From contig SKYF01000165.1 in assembly GCA_007128005.1 (NCBI GenBank), positions 1 through 44,419 on the forward strand: 44,419 nucleotides of DNA, written 5' to 3'. This stretch comes from Bdellovibrionales bacterium. Lineage in GTDB: Bacteria > Bdellovibrionota > Bdellovibrionia > Bdellovibrionales > UBA1609. Each line of letters starts with the position of its first letter. The stretch's first letter is position 1. The notes under the pieces were generated by a model, which did not search any database, was not told the DNA's origin, and saw only the letters and a program-made list of their open reading frames with translations. The translations under genes were made by a program, and so were the position numbers. Of the stretch, positions 7,676-17,335 are shown piece after piece.

Positions 7676-9262
7676 TTAAAACTGTCGAGCGAGCTCGACA
7701 AAGGTCCGAATCATGACACCAGAGGCACCCTTTTTAGGACAGTAGGAGAGACGGCTTCCAATGTTCCAGGCTGTCCCTGCCACGTCAAAATGGGCCCAGG
7801 GAATGTCTGCATCAACAAATTGTTCGAGAAAGGCCGCGGCCGTGGCGCTTCCTGCTCCTCGGGAGGAAGAAATGTTGCTGAGGTCGGCAAAGCTGCCCTT
7901 GATATCTTCCACATGGTGGTCCGTCAAAGGCATGGGCCAAACGAGCTCACCACTCTGCTTAGAGGCGCGTTGGATCTTATCTATGAGCTTTTCGTTTCGG
8001 CTATACACTCCCGTATGGGTATTGCCCAGGGCAACGACCATGGCCCCAGTGAGAGTGGCTGCATCTATAATGGCCTGAGGCCTCTGCTCACTAGCATAAC
8101 TCAGGGCGTCGGCCAAGATCACACGGCCCTCGGCATCAGTATTGTTCACCTCAATTGTTTTGCCGTTGCGAGCCTTTAAAATGTCTCCAGGCTTGTTGGC
8201 CATAGGACCGAGAGCATTTTCAGTTGCGGGAACAAAACCCATCACATTGACTTTGAGCTTGAGTTTGGCGATGGCGATAACAGTGGCAATGACATTTGCT
8301 CCTCCACACATATCATACTTCATTTCTTCCATACCTTGGGCCGGCTTAATACTGACTCCTCCCGTGTCAAAAGTGAGCCCTTTGCCTACAAAGCAGAGGG
8401 GCTTTTTCTGAGTTCCAGCTCCCCGGTATTCCATGATGATAAAGCGAGGCTCTACTCCACTTCCCAGAGAAACACCCAGCAAACCGCCCATGCGCTCCCT
8501 TTTGATCCGAGCTCTGTCCCAGGTGGTGACCTTGACTCCGGTGCCCTTGGCCATTTTGACAGTCTCTTCTGCCAAAATCTGTGGGGTCATCAAGTTGCCG
8601 GGAGTGTCTCCCAAGCGGCGGGCAAAATGAGTGCAGTCCGAAAGAATCTCAGCTTCGTGCAGGGCCTTTTCCCATTGAGCGGAGCCGGGACCCAAAAGTT
8701 CGATCTGTTTTGGCCCTTGAGTGTTAGAATTTACTTTAGAATCCTTACTTTTGGCCTTGCTCTTAAACTCATCGAAGGAATAGCTGGCCAATCTCAAGCC
8801 CTCGGCGAGGGATTGAACCAGCTCAGCCCCGGTTTTGCTCCCAGCCAATTTGCTCCAATTGCTTGTGAAAATAGATGCTGAGGAAATCTTATGGGCCTTG
8901 AGTTGGGAGTAAAGGGCTCCTCCGACACTGCGAAAGCTCTCCGCGTCAACCTTGTCTTTTGGACCAAGTCCGATCAGGCATAAGCTCTTGCCGCTCTCCA
9001 AGCAGGAGCGATAGACGAGGCACTCTTTTGTGGAGGCCTGAAATAGGTTTTTTTCAAGGGCTTTATTGAGGAGAGAAAGGGCTCCTTCCTCAAGATTTGG
9101 AAACTGAGAGGCAGAGAAATGAACTTTGGTCTGGGAGGTTTTTGCTGCGCGGCGTTCTTTGCGGGTCGACTTGTCTTGTTTTGAATCAGAAAGCTGTGGG
9201 ACCAGCAGGACTAAGGACTCGGATTCAGTGGCAAGGTTTTTTTTCTGCAAGAATACTCTCAT
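7676..9262 (-). CDS. pepA: Leucyl aminopeptidase, M17 family
   Basis: Di-metal cytoplasmic exopeptidase that removes N-terminal residues, 528 residues, slightly longer than the usual ~500 because of a Lys/Ser-rich insert near residues 165-185. The N-terminal domain (about 1-190) is diverged; the catalytic domain carries the full M17 set: VGKGLTFDTGG (Lys294, Asp299), KYDMCGGANV, and NTDAEGR at 374-380 including the catalytic Arg. AGGAG lies six bases upstream of the ATG. It is transcribed away from clpP; both act late in protein breakdown, since ClpXP and Lon release peptides that aminopeptidases finish. Confidence 0.95.
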   Translation of the reverse strand: MRVFLQKKNLATESESLVLLVPQLSDSKQDKSTRKERRAAKTSQTKVHFSASQFPNLEEGALSLLNKALEKNLFQASTKECLVYRSCLESGKSLCLIGLGPKDKVDAESFRSVGGALYSQLKAHKISSASIFTSNWSKLAGSKTGAELVQSLAEGLRLASYSFDEFKSKAKSKDSKVNSNTQGPKQIELLGPGSAQWEKALHEAEILSDCTHFARRLGDTPGNLMTPQILAEETVKMAKGTGVKVTTWDRARIKRERMGGLLGVSLGSGVEPRFIIMEYRGAGTQKKPLCFVGKGLTFDTGGVSIKPAQGMEEMKYDMCGGANVIATVIAIAKLKLKVNVMGFVPATENALGPMANKPGDILKARNGKTIEVNNTDAEGRVILADALSYASEQRPQAIIDAATLTGAMVVALGNTHTGVYSRNEKLIDKIQRASKQSGELVWPMPLTDHHVEDIKGSFADLSNISSSRGAGSATAAAFLEQFVDADIPWAHFDVAGTAWNIGSRLSYCPKKGASGVMIRTFVELARQF

Positions 9263-9276
9263 AAAAACTCTCCTAT

Positions 9277-9306
9277 TTGACGATATCTAGTAGCACAGGG
9301 CATAAG
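9277..9306 (+). promoter_or_regulatory. Candidate sigma-70-type promoter for clpP-clpX
   Basis: TTGACG, an 18-bp spacer and CATAAG, ending 39 bp before the clpP ATG, within the divergent pepA-clpP gap. The -35 is a 5/6 match, the -10 only 4/6. No heat-shock-type element was recognised. Confidence 0.35.
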
Positions 9307-9345
9307 TCTCATAAAGGACAAAAACGGATAAACAATGAGGTCAGC

Positions 9346-9969
9346 ATGGCATTAGTTCCCATAGTCATTGAACAAACCCCAAGGGGAGAGCGAAGTTACG
9401 ACATCTATTCCAGGCTTTTAAAGGACCGAATAATTATTTTGGGCACTCCCGTGACCGACGACATTGCCAATAGCATTATTGCTCAAATGTTTTTCTTAGA
9501 AATGGAGAACCCAGAAAAAGACATCCATCTTTATATCAATTCACCAGGAGGAAGTGTGACAGCGGGCCTGGCAATTTATGATATTATGCAGTTTATAAAG
9601 TGTGATGTGAGCACCTATTGCATAGGGATGGCAGCTAGCATGGGCTCTTTGCTGCTTGCCGCGGGGGCGGCTGGAAAAAGATATGTTTTGCCTCATTCAC
9701 GGGTTATGATTCACCAGCCTCATATTATGGGTTCTGGTATTTCAGGCCAAGTGAGTGACATTGAAATTCAGGCCAAAGAGATGATTAACACAAAGCGGCG
9801 ACTAACAGAGATTTATGAGGTCCACACGGGCAGGGACTACGACAGTTTAGCTGTGGCGATGGATCGAGACCGCTATATGAGTGCCGAGGAGGCTGTGGAC
9901 TTTGGCCTGGTAGACCATGTTGTGAAAAGAAGAAAGTCAACCCAGCAGCAGGGGAGTGAGAAATCATGA
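9346..9969 (+). CDS. clpP: ATP-dependent Clp protease proteolytic subunit
   Basis: Serine peptidase that forms the 14-subunit chamber used by ClpX/ClpA. The start is placed at the ATG giving [10 protein letters not shown], which matches the family N-terminus and follows a GAGG; the track's start 69 bases upstream adds a non-homologous stretch. The 207-residue length is typical. The catalytic triad is visible: Ser98 in GMAASMGS, His123 in SRVMIHQP and Asp173 in AVAMDRD. The last codon overlaps the clpX start (ATGA), so the two are translationally coupled. A propeptide is not evident. Confidence 0.97.
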   Translation: MALVPIVIEQTPRGERSYDIYSRLLKDRIIILGTPVTDDIANSIIAQMFFLEMENPEKDIHLYINSPGGSVTAGLAIYDIMQFIKCDVSTYCIGMAASMGSLLLAAGAAGKRYVLPHSRVMIHQPHIMGSGISGQVSDIEIQAKEMINTKRRLTEIYEVHTGRDYDSLAVAMDRDRYMSAEEAVDFGLVDHVVKRRKSTQQQGSEKS

Positions 9970-11291
9970 GTAATACCAAGAAAAGTGGTGGGTCGGGATA
10001 TGGAACTCTCTGTTGCAGTTTCTGTGGCAAAAGCCAAAAGGAAGTTAAGAAGTTAATTGCAGGACCTGGAGTCTACATTTGCGATGAGTGTATTGACCTG
10101 TGTAACGATATCATTGCAGAGGAAAGGGGGCGGGAGGAGAACACTCGTGATTCTCTCGCAGTGCCAAAGCCTGCGGAAATCAAAGCTTACCTAGATGACT
10201 ATGTGATTGGTCAGCATAAGGCCAAAAAAGCTCTATCAGTGGCGGTTCACAATCATTACAAAAGAGTCAATGCGGCCGGAAAGGGGCGCAAAAAAGATGA
10301 TGTGGAAATCTCCAAAAGTAATATTCTTCTCGTGGGCCCCACGGGTTCAGGCAAGACCCTACTTGCACAGACAATTGCCAAAATCCTCAATGTGCCCTTT
10401 GCCATGGCAGATGCAACGGCCCTCACTGAAGCCGGCTATGTGGGTGAAGATGTCGAGAATGTGATTTTGAGTTTATTACAGGCTGCTGACTATGATGTGG
10501 AGAAAGCGCAAAGGGGAGTTATCTATATCGACGAGATTGATAAGATAACCAGAAAGTCGGAAAATCCATCGATCACCCGTGATGTCAGTGGAGAAGGGGT
10601 GCAGCAGGCCTTGCTTAAAATTCTGGAGGGGACAGTGGCAAATCTACCCCCTAAAGGTGGAAGGAAACATCCTCAGCAAGAGTTTATTCAGGTCAACACG
10701 GCCAATATTTTGTTTATTGTTGGCGGGGCCTTTGTGGGCTTGGAGAAAATTGTCGAGCAGAGGATTTCGAATAAGTCCATGGGCATTGCTGCAGACATCA
10801 AGACCAAAGAGGAGCGCCTGCGAGAGGATGAAAATCTTCTTCAGCGGATGGAGCCAGATGATTTGGCTCGTTATGGCTTGATCCCAGAGTTTATAGGTCG
10901 TCTTCCCGTGGTTGCGGTCCTAGACCCCCTGGATGAAGAAGCACTCATGGATATTTTGGTGAAGCCTAAAAATGCTCTGACGAAACAGTATCAAAAGCTC
11001 TTTGATTATGAGAATGTCGATTTAAAGTTTGAGGACGATGCTGTGCGTGCAATTGCCCAAGAGGCCATTAAGCGCAACACAGGTGCTAGAGGACTTCGCG
11101 GCGTCATAGAGAATGCTATGCTTGAAGTCATGTTCGAAATTCCTTCCAAGGCCAACGTAAAGGAATGTATAATTACCAAAGAGGTCATCACTCTTGGTGA
11201 AAGACCTCAATTGGTGTTAGGACATAAGGCAGAGAGCGGTTCAGTGGCCGTTGAGCCAGGCAGTGGAAGCGATTCAGCAGAGAGCGCCTGA
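9966..11291 (+). CDS. clpX: ATP-dependent Clp protease ATP-binding subunit ClpX
   Basis: Hexameric AAA+ unfoldase that feeds substrates to ClpP. The N-terminal C4 zinc-binding domain uses CSFC (17-20) and CDEC (39-42). Walker A GPTGSGKT is at 124-131, the pore loop AGYVGED follows, then Walker [10 protein letters not shown], and the sensor/arginine region [14 protein letters not shown]. The 441 residues include a Ser/Glu/Gly-rich C-terminal tail of about 25 residues beyond the usual end. It is coupled to clpP by ATGA overlap and followed by lon after 46 bp. Confidence 0.97.
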   Translation: MSNTKKSGGSGYGTLCCSFCGKSQKEVKKLIAGPGVYICDECIDLCNDIIAEERGREENTRDSLAVPKPAEIKAYLDDYVIGQHKAKKALSVAVHNHYKRVNAAGKGRKKDDVEISKSNILLVGPTGSGKTLLAQTIAKILNVPFAMADATALTEAGYVGEDVENVILSLLQAADYDVEKAQRGVIYIDEIDKITRKSENPSITRDVSGEGVQQALLKILEGTVANLPPKGGRKHPQQEFIQVNTANILFIVGGAFVGLEKIVEQRISNKSMGIAADIKTKEERLREDENLLQRMEPDDLARYGLIPEFIGRLPVVAVLDPLDEEALMDILVKPKNALTKQYQKLFDYENVDLKFEDDAVRAIAQEAIKRNTGARGLRGVIENAMLEVMFEIPSKANVKECIITKEVITLGERPQLVLGHKAESGSVAVEPGSGSDSAESA

Positions 11292-11337
11292 GCCCAAGTA
11301 GAGTCAGAACCGCTTCTTGCATGCGAAGGAGCAGCAT

Positions 11338-13788
11338 ATGACTCATGGCGTTGGAGAGCAGTTCAAGAATCTTCCTCTTTTACCCCTGCGGGACTTGATC
11401 ATTTTCCCCCATATGATGATGCCTCTGTTTGTCGGTCGAGAAAAGAGCATCAATGCTCTCGAAGATGCTATGAGCAAGCAGACAGACATTGTCTTGGCGG
11501 CTCAAAAAGATGCCAAAACCAACAATCCGGAGCCTAAAGACGTCTACTCCGTGGGAACCTTGGGGACTATCATTCAGCTTCTTCGCCTTCCTGACGGCAC
11601 TGTGAAAGTTTTGGTAGAGGGAAAAAAGCGAGTTGAAATAAAAGATTTTAAACAAATAGACGGCTTCTTTTTGGTCGATGCCCAAGAGATTGTTGAGGCC
11701 ACGGCCAATGAGGTTGAGGCCAGAGCACTGATGCGCTCAGTGAAATCGACCTTTGAAACCTATGTTAAACTCAACAAGCGGATTCCCCCAGAAATCCTTA
11801 TGCGAGTTTCCACCATCGACGAAGTCGGGGAGCTTGCTGACATTATCGTGGCTCAACTGAACCTCAAGCTTGAGGACAAGCAGCGTCTGCTAGAGATCTT
11901 TGATCCCGGCAAGAGGCTTGAGGAGTTGCTGAACCTGATGACGGGCGAGATTGAGATTCTCGAAGTTGAGAAGAAAATTCGTAACCGAGTCAAGAAGCAG
12001 ATGGAGCGCTCCCAGAAAGAGTATTATCTAAATGAGCAGATGCAGGCCATCCAGAAGGAATTGGGGGAAAAGGATGACTATCAAGCTGAGTTGATGGAGC
12101 TGGAAGAGCGAGCGGCCAAAATGCACTGGAGTAAGGAGGCTGGAGATCGCTTTAAAAAAGAGCTTAAAAAATTACGAATGATGTCGCCCATGAGTGCTGA
12201 GGCCACAGTTGTGCGCAATTATATCGATTGGATGTTGGACCTACCTTGGTATGAGTATGCCGAGGAAAAACATGACTTGGCTGAAGCCGAGCGGATTTTA
12301 GATGAGGATCATTGGGGCTTAGAAAAAGTCAAAGAGAGAATTTTAGAGCATCTGGCCGTGCAGGCTTTAACTGACAAGCTCAAGGGGCCAATTCTCTGTC
12401 TGGCAGGCCCTCCTGGAGTGGGAAAGACCTCCTTGGCTCGTTCAGTGGCTAGGTCTTTAAACCGACCCTTTGCCAGAGTTTCCCTTGGCGGTGTGAGAGA
12501 TGAAGCGGAGATCCGCGGACATCGCAAGACCTATGTGGGAGCTATGCCGGGAAAGATCATTCAATCCTTGCGCAAAGTGGATAAGGGCAATCCATTGCTG
12601 CTTTTGGATGAAATTGACAAAATGAGTATGGATTTTAGGGGAGACCCTTCGGCCGCTCTTCTTGAGGTCTTGGATCCTGAGCAAAACAGCACTTTTCAAG
12701 ATCACTACTTGGAGCTGGATTACGACCTATCTCAGGTTATGTTTATCACCACGGCCAACTCTCTTCACCCAATTCCCCGTCCTCTTTTGGACCGAATGGA
12801 GATCATTCAACTTGAAGGTTATATCGAGAGCGAGAAATACAATATCGCCGACAAGTATCTCATTCCAAAGCAGATTGAAGCCCATGGGCTTGGACCTTAC
12901 AAGGTGAGCTTCACCGAGGCTGCCGTCAGGGAGATGATCCGCTCCTACACCAAGGAGGCTGGGGTTAGGAATTTGGAAAGACAGATTGCCACTGTCTGCC
13001 GCAAGCTGGCCAAAGATATTGTGCGCCTGGAGAGTAAAGCTGCCGGTTCGGCAAAGGGACAGGGCAAAAAGGGATCCAAGGCCCATCAAGTCACCCCCAA
13101 GAGAGTCATTGAGCTTTTGGGTCCTCAAAAGTACCGCTATGGAAAAATTGAAGGAAGCAACGAATTGGGTCTTACCAATGGTTTAGCTTGGACAGAGGTT
13201 GGAGGGGATCTGCTGGTTGTCGAGGCCTCTGTGGTTCCAGGCAGGGGTAAGTTCACTATTACGGGCCAGCTTGGCGACGTGATGAAGGAGTCCTGCGCTG
13301 CGGCCATGAGTTATGTCCGTTCGAGAGGGCCTCTTTTTGGTTTTGATCGGGAGTTTTACTCGAATATTGATGTGCATATCCACGTGCCAGAAGGGGCTAT
13401 TCCCAAAGATGGTCCTTCGGCAGGAGTGGCTTTAACAACCAGCATTGTTTCGGCAATCACTAAGATCCCTGTCAAAAAGACAGTGGCGATGACTGGTGAG
13501 ATCACTCTCCGCGGAAGGGTGTTAGCCATTGGCGGCCTTAAGGAGAAAATTTTGGCGGCCCATCGTGGAGGAATAAAAACCGTGATTGCCCCCAAGGAGA
13601 ACGAGAAAGACTTGAAAGACATTCCTAAAGAGGTTTTAGGTGAGCTGAAGGTTATCTTGGTGGATCATGTGGATCAGGTTTTGGTCAACGCCCTTGATAT
13701 TAAAAATGCCAAGGAACTTTTTAAGGTTCGCAGTGAGCGTCAAATGGGCTTGAGAGCTCAGTACACCGGACACACCCTGCAGCATTGA
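11338..13788 (+). CDS. lon: ATP-dependent protease Lon
   Basis: Cytoplasmic AAA+ serine protease for misfolded and regulatory proteins, 816 residues. The ATG at 11338 has AAGGAG six bases upstream, better than the track's TTG 21 bases earlier. The substrate-binding LON domain ([15 protein letters not shown]) comes first, then a helical region, Walker A GPPGVGKT at 357-364, Walker [10 protein letters not shown], and the protease domain with Ser694 in KDGPSAGVA and Lys737 in GGLKEK, 43 residues apart as in E. coli Lon. An inserted basic, Ser/Gly-rich loop ([15 protein letters not shown]) precedes the protease domain. It is followed by a strong terminator, so it ends the clpP-clpX-lon unit. Confidence 0.97.
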   Translation: MTHGVGEQFKNLPLLPLRDLIIFPHMMMPLFVGREKSINALEDAMSKQTDIVLAAQKDAKTNNPEPKDVYSVGTLGTIIQLLRLPDGTVKVLVEGKKRVEIKDFKQIDGFFLVDAQEIVEATANEVEARALMRSVKSTFETYVKLNKRIPPEILMRVSTIDEVGELADIIVAQLNLKLEDKQRLLEIFDPGKRLEELLNLMTGEIEILEVEKKIRNRVKKQMERSQKEYYLNEQMQAIQKELGEKDDYQAELMELEERAAKMHWSKEAGDRFKKELKKLRMMSPMSAEATVVRNYIDWMLDLPWYEYAEEKHDLAEAERILDEDHWGLEKVKERILEHLAVQALTDKLKGPILCLAGPPGVGKTSLARSVARSLNRPFARVSLGGVRDEAEIRGHRKTYVGAMPGKIIQSLRKVDKGNPLLLLDEIDKMSMDFRGDPSAALLEVLDPEQNSTFQDHYLELDYDLSQVMFITTANSLHPIPRPLLDRMEIIQLEGYIESEKYNIADKYLIPKQIEAHGLGPYKVSFTEAAVREMIRSYTKEAGVRNLERQIATVCRKLAKDIVRLESKAAGSAKGQGKKGSKAHQVTPKRVIELLGPQKYRYGKIEGSNELGLTNGLAWTEVGGDLLVVEASVVPGRGKFTITGQLGDVMKESCAAAMSYVRSRGPLFGFDREFYSNIDVHIHVPEGAIPKDGPSAGVALTTSIVSAITKIPVKKTVAMTGEITLRGRVLAIGGLKEKILAAHRGGIKTVIAPKENEKDLKDIPKEVLGELKVILVDHVDQVLVNALDIKNAKELFKVRSERQMGLRAQYTGHTLQH

Positions 13789-13885
13789 TTCACTTTGGGT
13801 TGACGAAAAAGACATATTCTGTCAGAAATTTTTACATTATTTCGACAGTTTTTTACAGGTCTTTTAAGATCCCCTAAAGTGAATC
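13787..13885. repeat. Inverted repeat bracketing the lon terminator
   Basis: GATTCACTTT (13787-13796, overlapping the lon stop) and AAAGTGAATC (13876-13885) are exact reverse complements; the pairing continues as GGG with CCC if bulged bases are allowed. The lon terminator hairpin lies inside, so the whole intergenic region can fold as one nested structure. It may be an operator, an RNA structure or chance. Confidence 0.5.
13819..13854 (+). terminator. Intrinsic terminator after lon
   Basis: CTGTC-a-GAAAT pairs with ATTTC-GACAG (10 bp with one bulged base, 9-base loop) and is followed directly by six T. It lies 31 bp after the lon stop and 44 bp before the regulator gene. Confidence 0.75.
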
Positions 13886-13897
13886 CCAGGAGAGAGG

Positions 13898-15022
13898 GTG
13901 GCAGAAGTTCAAGTGAAATCACAGGCCTCTTTGTATGAGTTGGCTCAGTTGTACTGTGAGCGCGGTGATTTATTGATAGCTCTAGAGAAGTTGAAAGAGG
14001 CTGCGGCGACCTATAGATCTCAGCAAGACTTCGCGAACTTTTTAAAATGTCAAAATATGCTTCTGAGGATCTATGCGGAGCTTGAAGATCATAAAGCTAT
14101 CAATTCCACCAAGGAACTTTTGCAAGACTTGGTCATTAAGGAAGAGCTTGAACTCAGTTCTAAGACTTACTACAGCTTAGCTCTTTGTGCCTCCTATAAG
14201 AGGCAACACAAGGTTGCTCAGGAGTATTTGGAAAAAGCCCTGGCCTTGGCTTTGGAAAAGGATAGCAAGGAGGACATTTGCTACGCCATTCATGGTCTGG
14301 CCTTGGTTTACTATGCGCAAAAACGCTACGAGGATGCGCTGAAGGAAGTCTATAATCTTCAGGTCTTTTTTCAGCTTCTGCCGCTGCCAGAGCTTATGCT
14401 CTCCAGCCGAATCCTCAATGGGCTTATCGTCAGGGATATGGGGCAAAAAGAGCAAGCCTTGGATATTTTTTGGCAGTGCTACGACATTGTAAAGTCGCAG
14501 AAAAACCTCTACACCTACCTACATCTACTCTATTCCATGGGCTCGACCTACCAAGATATGGGTCATCACGATCTGGCCCGCATTTATTTGATGCTGGCGA
14601 AAAGGTCTATTGATCCAGAGAATTTGCGTTATCTCAGTCGTCGAGTGGATGCTCGCTTGGCCGCGATGGGAGATGCCGATCAATCTGACTACGACTTGGT
14701 TTTCGACAGGTCTTCAAACTCTTTGATTGAGAGGAAGAAGGGAAAAATTGATTTTAAAAACCAGTTTATCTTGCTGGACTTGCTAAGGCTTTTCTTGCGC
14801 AACCCGGGCGAAGTTCACTCTAAAGAGGCTTTAGTTAAAAAAGTGTGGCGTCAGGACTACGACCCAGCTGTCCATGACAATAAAATCTATGTAACTATTA
14901 AGCGCCTCAGAAAAATGATTGAACCGGATTATGACAAACCGAAGTATATCTTTCGGGCAAAAAATGGCTACTATTTGAGTAAAAATACTAAGGTGTTATT
15001 TCAGGCAGAGGGCACTCAATGA
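13898..15022 (+). CDS. TPR protein with C-terminal OmpR-type winged-helix domain (regulator)
   Basis: 374 residues, GTG start with AGGAG a few bases upstream. Residues about 5-260 are helical TPR-like repeats (LYELAQLYCERGDLLIALEKL, ALALEKDSKEDICYAIHGLA). Residues about 275-365 form an OmpR/PhoB-type DNA-binding winged helix, with ends such as HSKEALVKKVWR and VYVTIKRLRKMIEPD-like spacing, here IYVTIKRLRKMI followed by the hairpin FRAKNGYYL. Unlike response regulators it has no receiver domain, and the DNA-binding part is last, not first as in SARP regulators. TPRs probably sense a protein or peptide partner. It overlaps the next gene (ATGA), suggesting a shared function. Targets are unknown. 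Confidence 0.82.
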   Translation: MAEVQVKSQASLYELAQLYCERGDLLIALEKLKEAAATYRSQQDFANFLKCQNMLLRIYAELEDHKAINSTKELLQDLVIKEELELSSKTYYSLALCASYKRQHKVAQEYLEKALALALEKDSKEDICYAIHGLALVYYAQKRYEDALKEVYNLQVFFQLLPLPELMLSSRILNGLIVRDMGQKEQALDIFWQCYDIVKSQKNLYTYLHLLYSMGSTYQDMGHHDLARIYLMLAKRSIDPENLRYLSRRVDARLAAMGDADQSDYDLVFDRSSNSLIERKKGKIDFKNQFILLDLLRLFLRNPGEVHSKEALVKKVWRQDYDPAVHDNKIYVTIKRLRKMIEPDYDKPKYIFRAKNGYYLSKNTKVLFQAEGTQ

Positions 15023-15525
15023 GAATGCAAATAGTGATTTTGATTCTAGTGCTGATTGGGGTGTCTGGAGGCAAGGCTCAGGCTCAGTTTGATGACCCGC
15101 TTCCTTGGCCCTGGGGCTCGGAGTGCCCATTCCCTTGGAGCCAACTCACTGGATTGTGGCAGATTACGAATACTGAAGCCGGTGGCTACTTTTATTTTCA
15201 TCTCGAGGGTCATTTTGACCCTGGAGAAAGGCCGTTGTTGAGGATTTGGAGATACACTTCGGAAGGCCTCTTACAGTCCTATGGTCGCACTCATGTGGAC
15301 TGGAATGAAAAGGTGGTACAAATCACTTTAGGGCCCGCCCGCGACTCAGTCATCAGCTATCAAATGATTTTACGCAGTTATCCCAATCACTCTATAAGGG
15401 ATGGGAGACGGGGAAATTGCTACAGTGTGGGCGGTCAAGTCATGGTCTTTACTCTTAGGAAAATCGTTGATGGCAAGTCTGTGGACCTGCACTACAGGCT
15501 CAACCGCATAAGGTTTTCTCCTTAA
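15019..15525 (+). CDS. Small secreted protein coupled to the TPR-winged-helix regulator
   Basis: 168 residues, unrecognised. It starts with a clear signal peptide (hydrophobic IVILILVLIGV, probable cleavage after AQA), so the mature protein of about 145 residues is exported. The mature part is rich in aromatic residues and Pro at its start (DDPLPWPWGSECPFPW), has a beta-strand-like pattern suggestive of a lipocalin-like or small barrel fold, and has two Cys that could form a disulfide. The ATG overlaps the regulator's stop, so the regulator and this protein are co-translated. No terminator with a T-run follows. Confidence 0.72.
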   Translation: MRMQIVILILVLIGVSGGKAQAQFDDPLPWPWGSECPFPWSQLTGLWQITNTEAGGYFYFHLEGHFDPGERPLLRIWRYTSEGLLQSYGRTHVDWNEKVVQITLGPARDSVISYQMILRSYPNHSIRDGRRGNCYSVGGQVMVFTLRKIVDGKSVDLHYRLNRIRFSP

Positions 15526-15567
15526 GGGCAAAGGGGGGGGATAACGCCCGTGGTCAACAAAAGAGTC

Positions 15568-15596
15568 TGGACAGTAAAGGGATAATTCAATATCTA
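15568..15596 (+). promoter_or_regulatory. Candidate promoter for tRNA-Val
   Basis: TGGACA and TATCTA with a 17-bp spacer, about 35 bp before the mature tRNA 5' end. The -35 matches 5/6, the -10 only 3/6, so this is weak support. Confidence 0.3.
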
Positions 15597-15631
15597 AGTG
15601 CTTCCAGTTTCATGGATAAGCATGATCCTTT

Positions 15632-15707
15632 AGGGCCTTAGCTCAGTTGGTAGAGCGCCACCCTTACAAGGTGGATGTCGTCGGTTCGACCCCGGCAGGC
15701 CCTACCA
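15632..15707 (+). tRNA. tRNA-Val, anticodon UAC
   Basis: Complete cloverleaf: acceptor stem AGGGCCT/AGGCCCT, D-arm GCTC..GAGC, anticodon stem CCACC/GGTGG around loop CTTACAA (anticodon TAC, reading GUA and related Val codons), T-arm with TTCGACC, discriminator A and genome-encoded CCA. It is 76 nt in all. It stands alone between the small secreted protein gene and the convergent ABC exporter operon; no integrase or attachment-site duplication is seen beside it. Confidence 0.96.
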
Positions 15708-15731
15708 CCGCGGTCTTTGATGTGTCCAGGG

Positions 15732-16472
15732 TCAATTCCATACAAGAACCTGCTCGCGGCGGTATCCCACCAAAGTGAAGATTAAAAACAGGATAGAAAA
15801 CCCAAAAACAATGATCAGACTCTCCCAGGGGTAGTTTTGACTGGCAGGAGCAGTGGATGCCCAGACGAGCTCTCCATAGTGACGAGTGGGTGTCCACTGA
15901 CTCGCCCGGTGAAGAGCCTCGGGCAGCATCTGTGGGGGGGTGAGAAGGCCTCCGATGTAGGACAAAGGCAAGTAAATCAAATTTGCTAAGGGCAGAGCGG
16001 TCTTTTCGCTGACCCAATAGCCAAAGGCTATCCCCATGGGGGCGAAGCACAAGCAGCCAAGGATCAGGGTTCCATAGAGCTGAAAGAGCTCCATAGCACT
16101 CCAGGTCGCTGGAGTCAGCCACAGCCCGAGCAAAATCACCAGGCTTGCACTGAGCAATCCGATGAGGGTGGCAATCAGAGCCCGAGTCAGCAGTGGGAAC
16201 CATGGGGGAGCGGGAAGAGTGCGCACGTAGAGGGTCCATTTGCTGGCTCTGTCCTGGGCTGTGCCAATTCCAAACTGGAAAAAGACAACACCAAAGATGG
16301 CAAAAGCACAAAAGGAGCCGGTCATAAAGGTGGCTTGGGATGGATCTTGGCTTTCAGGTACGGCAAACAAAAAATAAAATAGACTGGGAAAGGCAAGGGT
16401 GGGGATGGTGTAACCAGGCTGTCTCAGTAGCTCAATGAGCTGAAAATAGAAGCTGTGGGCTAAGAGTTTCAT
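15732..16472 (-). CDS. ABC-2 type transporter permease
   Basis: 246 residues with about six membrane-spanning segments (for example FLFAVP, AFAIFGVVFFQF, ALIATLIGLLSASLVILLGLWL, LANLIYLPLSYIGGLL, LIIVFGFSILFLIFTLVGY). The pattern and length match ABC-2 export permeases of the Nod/DrrB group. Its ATG overlaps the end of the ATP-binding gene by 4 bp, so the two form an exporter. Substrate unknown; antibiotics, lipids and polysaccharides are all possible for this family. It sits next to, but divergent from, the carotenoid operon. Confidence 0.85.
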   Translation of the reverse strand: MKLLAHSFYFQLIELLRQPGYTIPTLAFPSLFYFLFAVPESQDPSQATFMTGSFCAFAIFGVVFFQFGIGTAQDRASKWTLYVRTLPAPPWFPLLTRALIATLIGLLSASLVILLGLWLTPATWSAMELFQLYGTLILGCLCFAPMGIAFGYWVSEKTALPLANLIYLPLSYIGGLLTPPQMLPEALHRASQWTPTRHYGELVWASTAPASQNYPWESLIIVFGFSILFLIFTLVGYRREQVLVWN

Positions 16473-17335
16473 TGACCCTTCTCCGTTAAATGCATGAAGG
16501 CCTCCTCGATAGAAGGTGGGGAAACCTCCAGTTGGGAAAACTCAATTTGCTCCTCAAACAATTTTTTGAGCAGGCGCTCAGGGGCAGGGTCATAGCAACT
16601 GTAAAAGGAGTCCCTTTCGCGAGTCCAAGAGGCATCCAGTGCCTCTAGGTCCCGTGAGCATCGGAGTCTTACCGACCTAGACCGAAGCAGAGACCGCATA
16701 TCTTGAGGAGTGCTTTCCGCTAAGAGTTGGCCCTGATGAAGAATGATAAGCCGGTCGCCGAGCCGCTCGGCTTCATCCATTTGATGAGTGGAGAAGAATA
16801 AGGTGGCCTTCTCTCTGGAGATGTAGTCAGTTGCAAAATCATAAAAGCGATGGCGGTTTTCCAAGTCCACTGCCGTTGTCGGTTCATCTAGGATCACGAC
16901 TTGAGGGCGACCTAAGAAAGCTAATGCCAAACCCAGTCTTCTTCGCTCTCCTCCACTGAGTCCTCCAGTCTGTCGATCCAACAGGTGTTTTAAGCTGAAG
17001 GCCTCAGCAAGCTCCTCTTTTTTGAGGGGCTCTGGGTAATGCTTTGCCACCCAGTTCATAACCTCTGAAACTCGAGAGTAAGAGGGGAACTCACTTTCCT
17101 GAAGACAGAAGCCCACCTGAGACTTTAGCTCTGGATGCCCAACGGGCAGATCTAAAATGTGAATATTTCCTGAAGAAGCTCTGCGAAAGCCACAGAGTAA
17201 AGAAATCAGTGTGGACTTGCCGGCCCCATTGGGCCCAAGCAAGGCCACCTTTTCTCCCGAGGGCAGAGAAAAGGACAGGCTCTTCAAAGCGACTCTGTTG
17301 TGAAAGCTTTTACTTAAATTTGTGATTTTGATCAC
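16469..17335 (-). CDS. ABC transporter ATP-binding protein
   Basis: Nucleotide-binding subunit, 288 residues from the chosen GTG (MIKITNLSKSF), which has GGGAG eight bases upstream; the track's TTG start is 21 bases earlier with no good ribosome binding site. Walker A GPNGAGKST, Q-loop FCLQES, signature LSGGERRRLG, Walker B VVILDEPT and the switch His in STHQMDE are all present. The C-terminal 75 residues follow the DrrA/NatA-like pattern. It pairs with the downstream permease through a 4-bp overlap. A TGTGA-N6-TCACA palindrome covers the start codon. Confidence 0.92.
   Translation of the reverse strand: MIKITNLSKSFHNRVALKSLSFSLPSGEKVALLGPNGAGKSTLISLLCGFRRASSGNIHILDLPVGHPELKSQVGFCLQESEFPSYSRVSEVMNWVAKHYPEPLKKEELAEAFSLKHLLDRQTGGLSGGERRRLGLALAFLGRPQVVILDEPTTAVDLENRHRFYDFATDYISREKATLFFSTHQMDEAERLGDRLIILHQGQLLAESTPQDMRSLLRSRSVRLRCSRDLEALDASWTRERDSFYSCYDPAPERLLKKLFEEQIEFSQLEVSPPSIEEAFMHLTEKGQ

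Noticed and set aside
7625-8881. Long plus-strand ORFs (184 aa, 181 aa and others) opposite pepA
   Set aside because: They are antisense shadows of a confidently identified aminopeptidase and have no family features or ribosome binding sites.
15664-16311. 215-aa minus-strand ORF
   Set aside because: It runs over the tRNA-Val and lies entirely in another frame of the ABC permease gene; its GPAGVEPTTSTL end is just the antisense of the tRNA.
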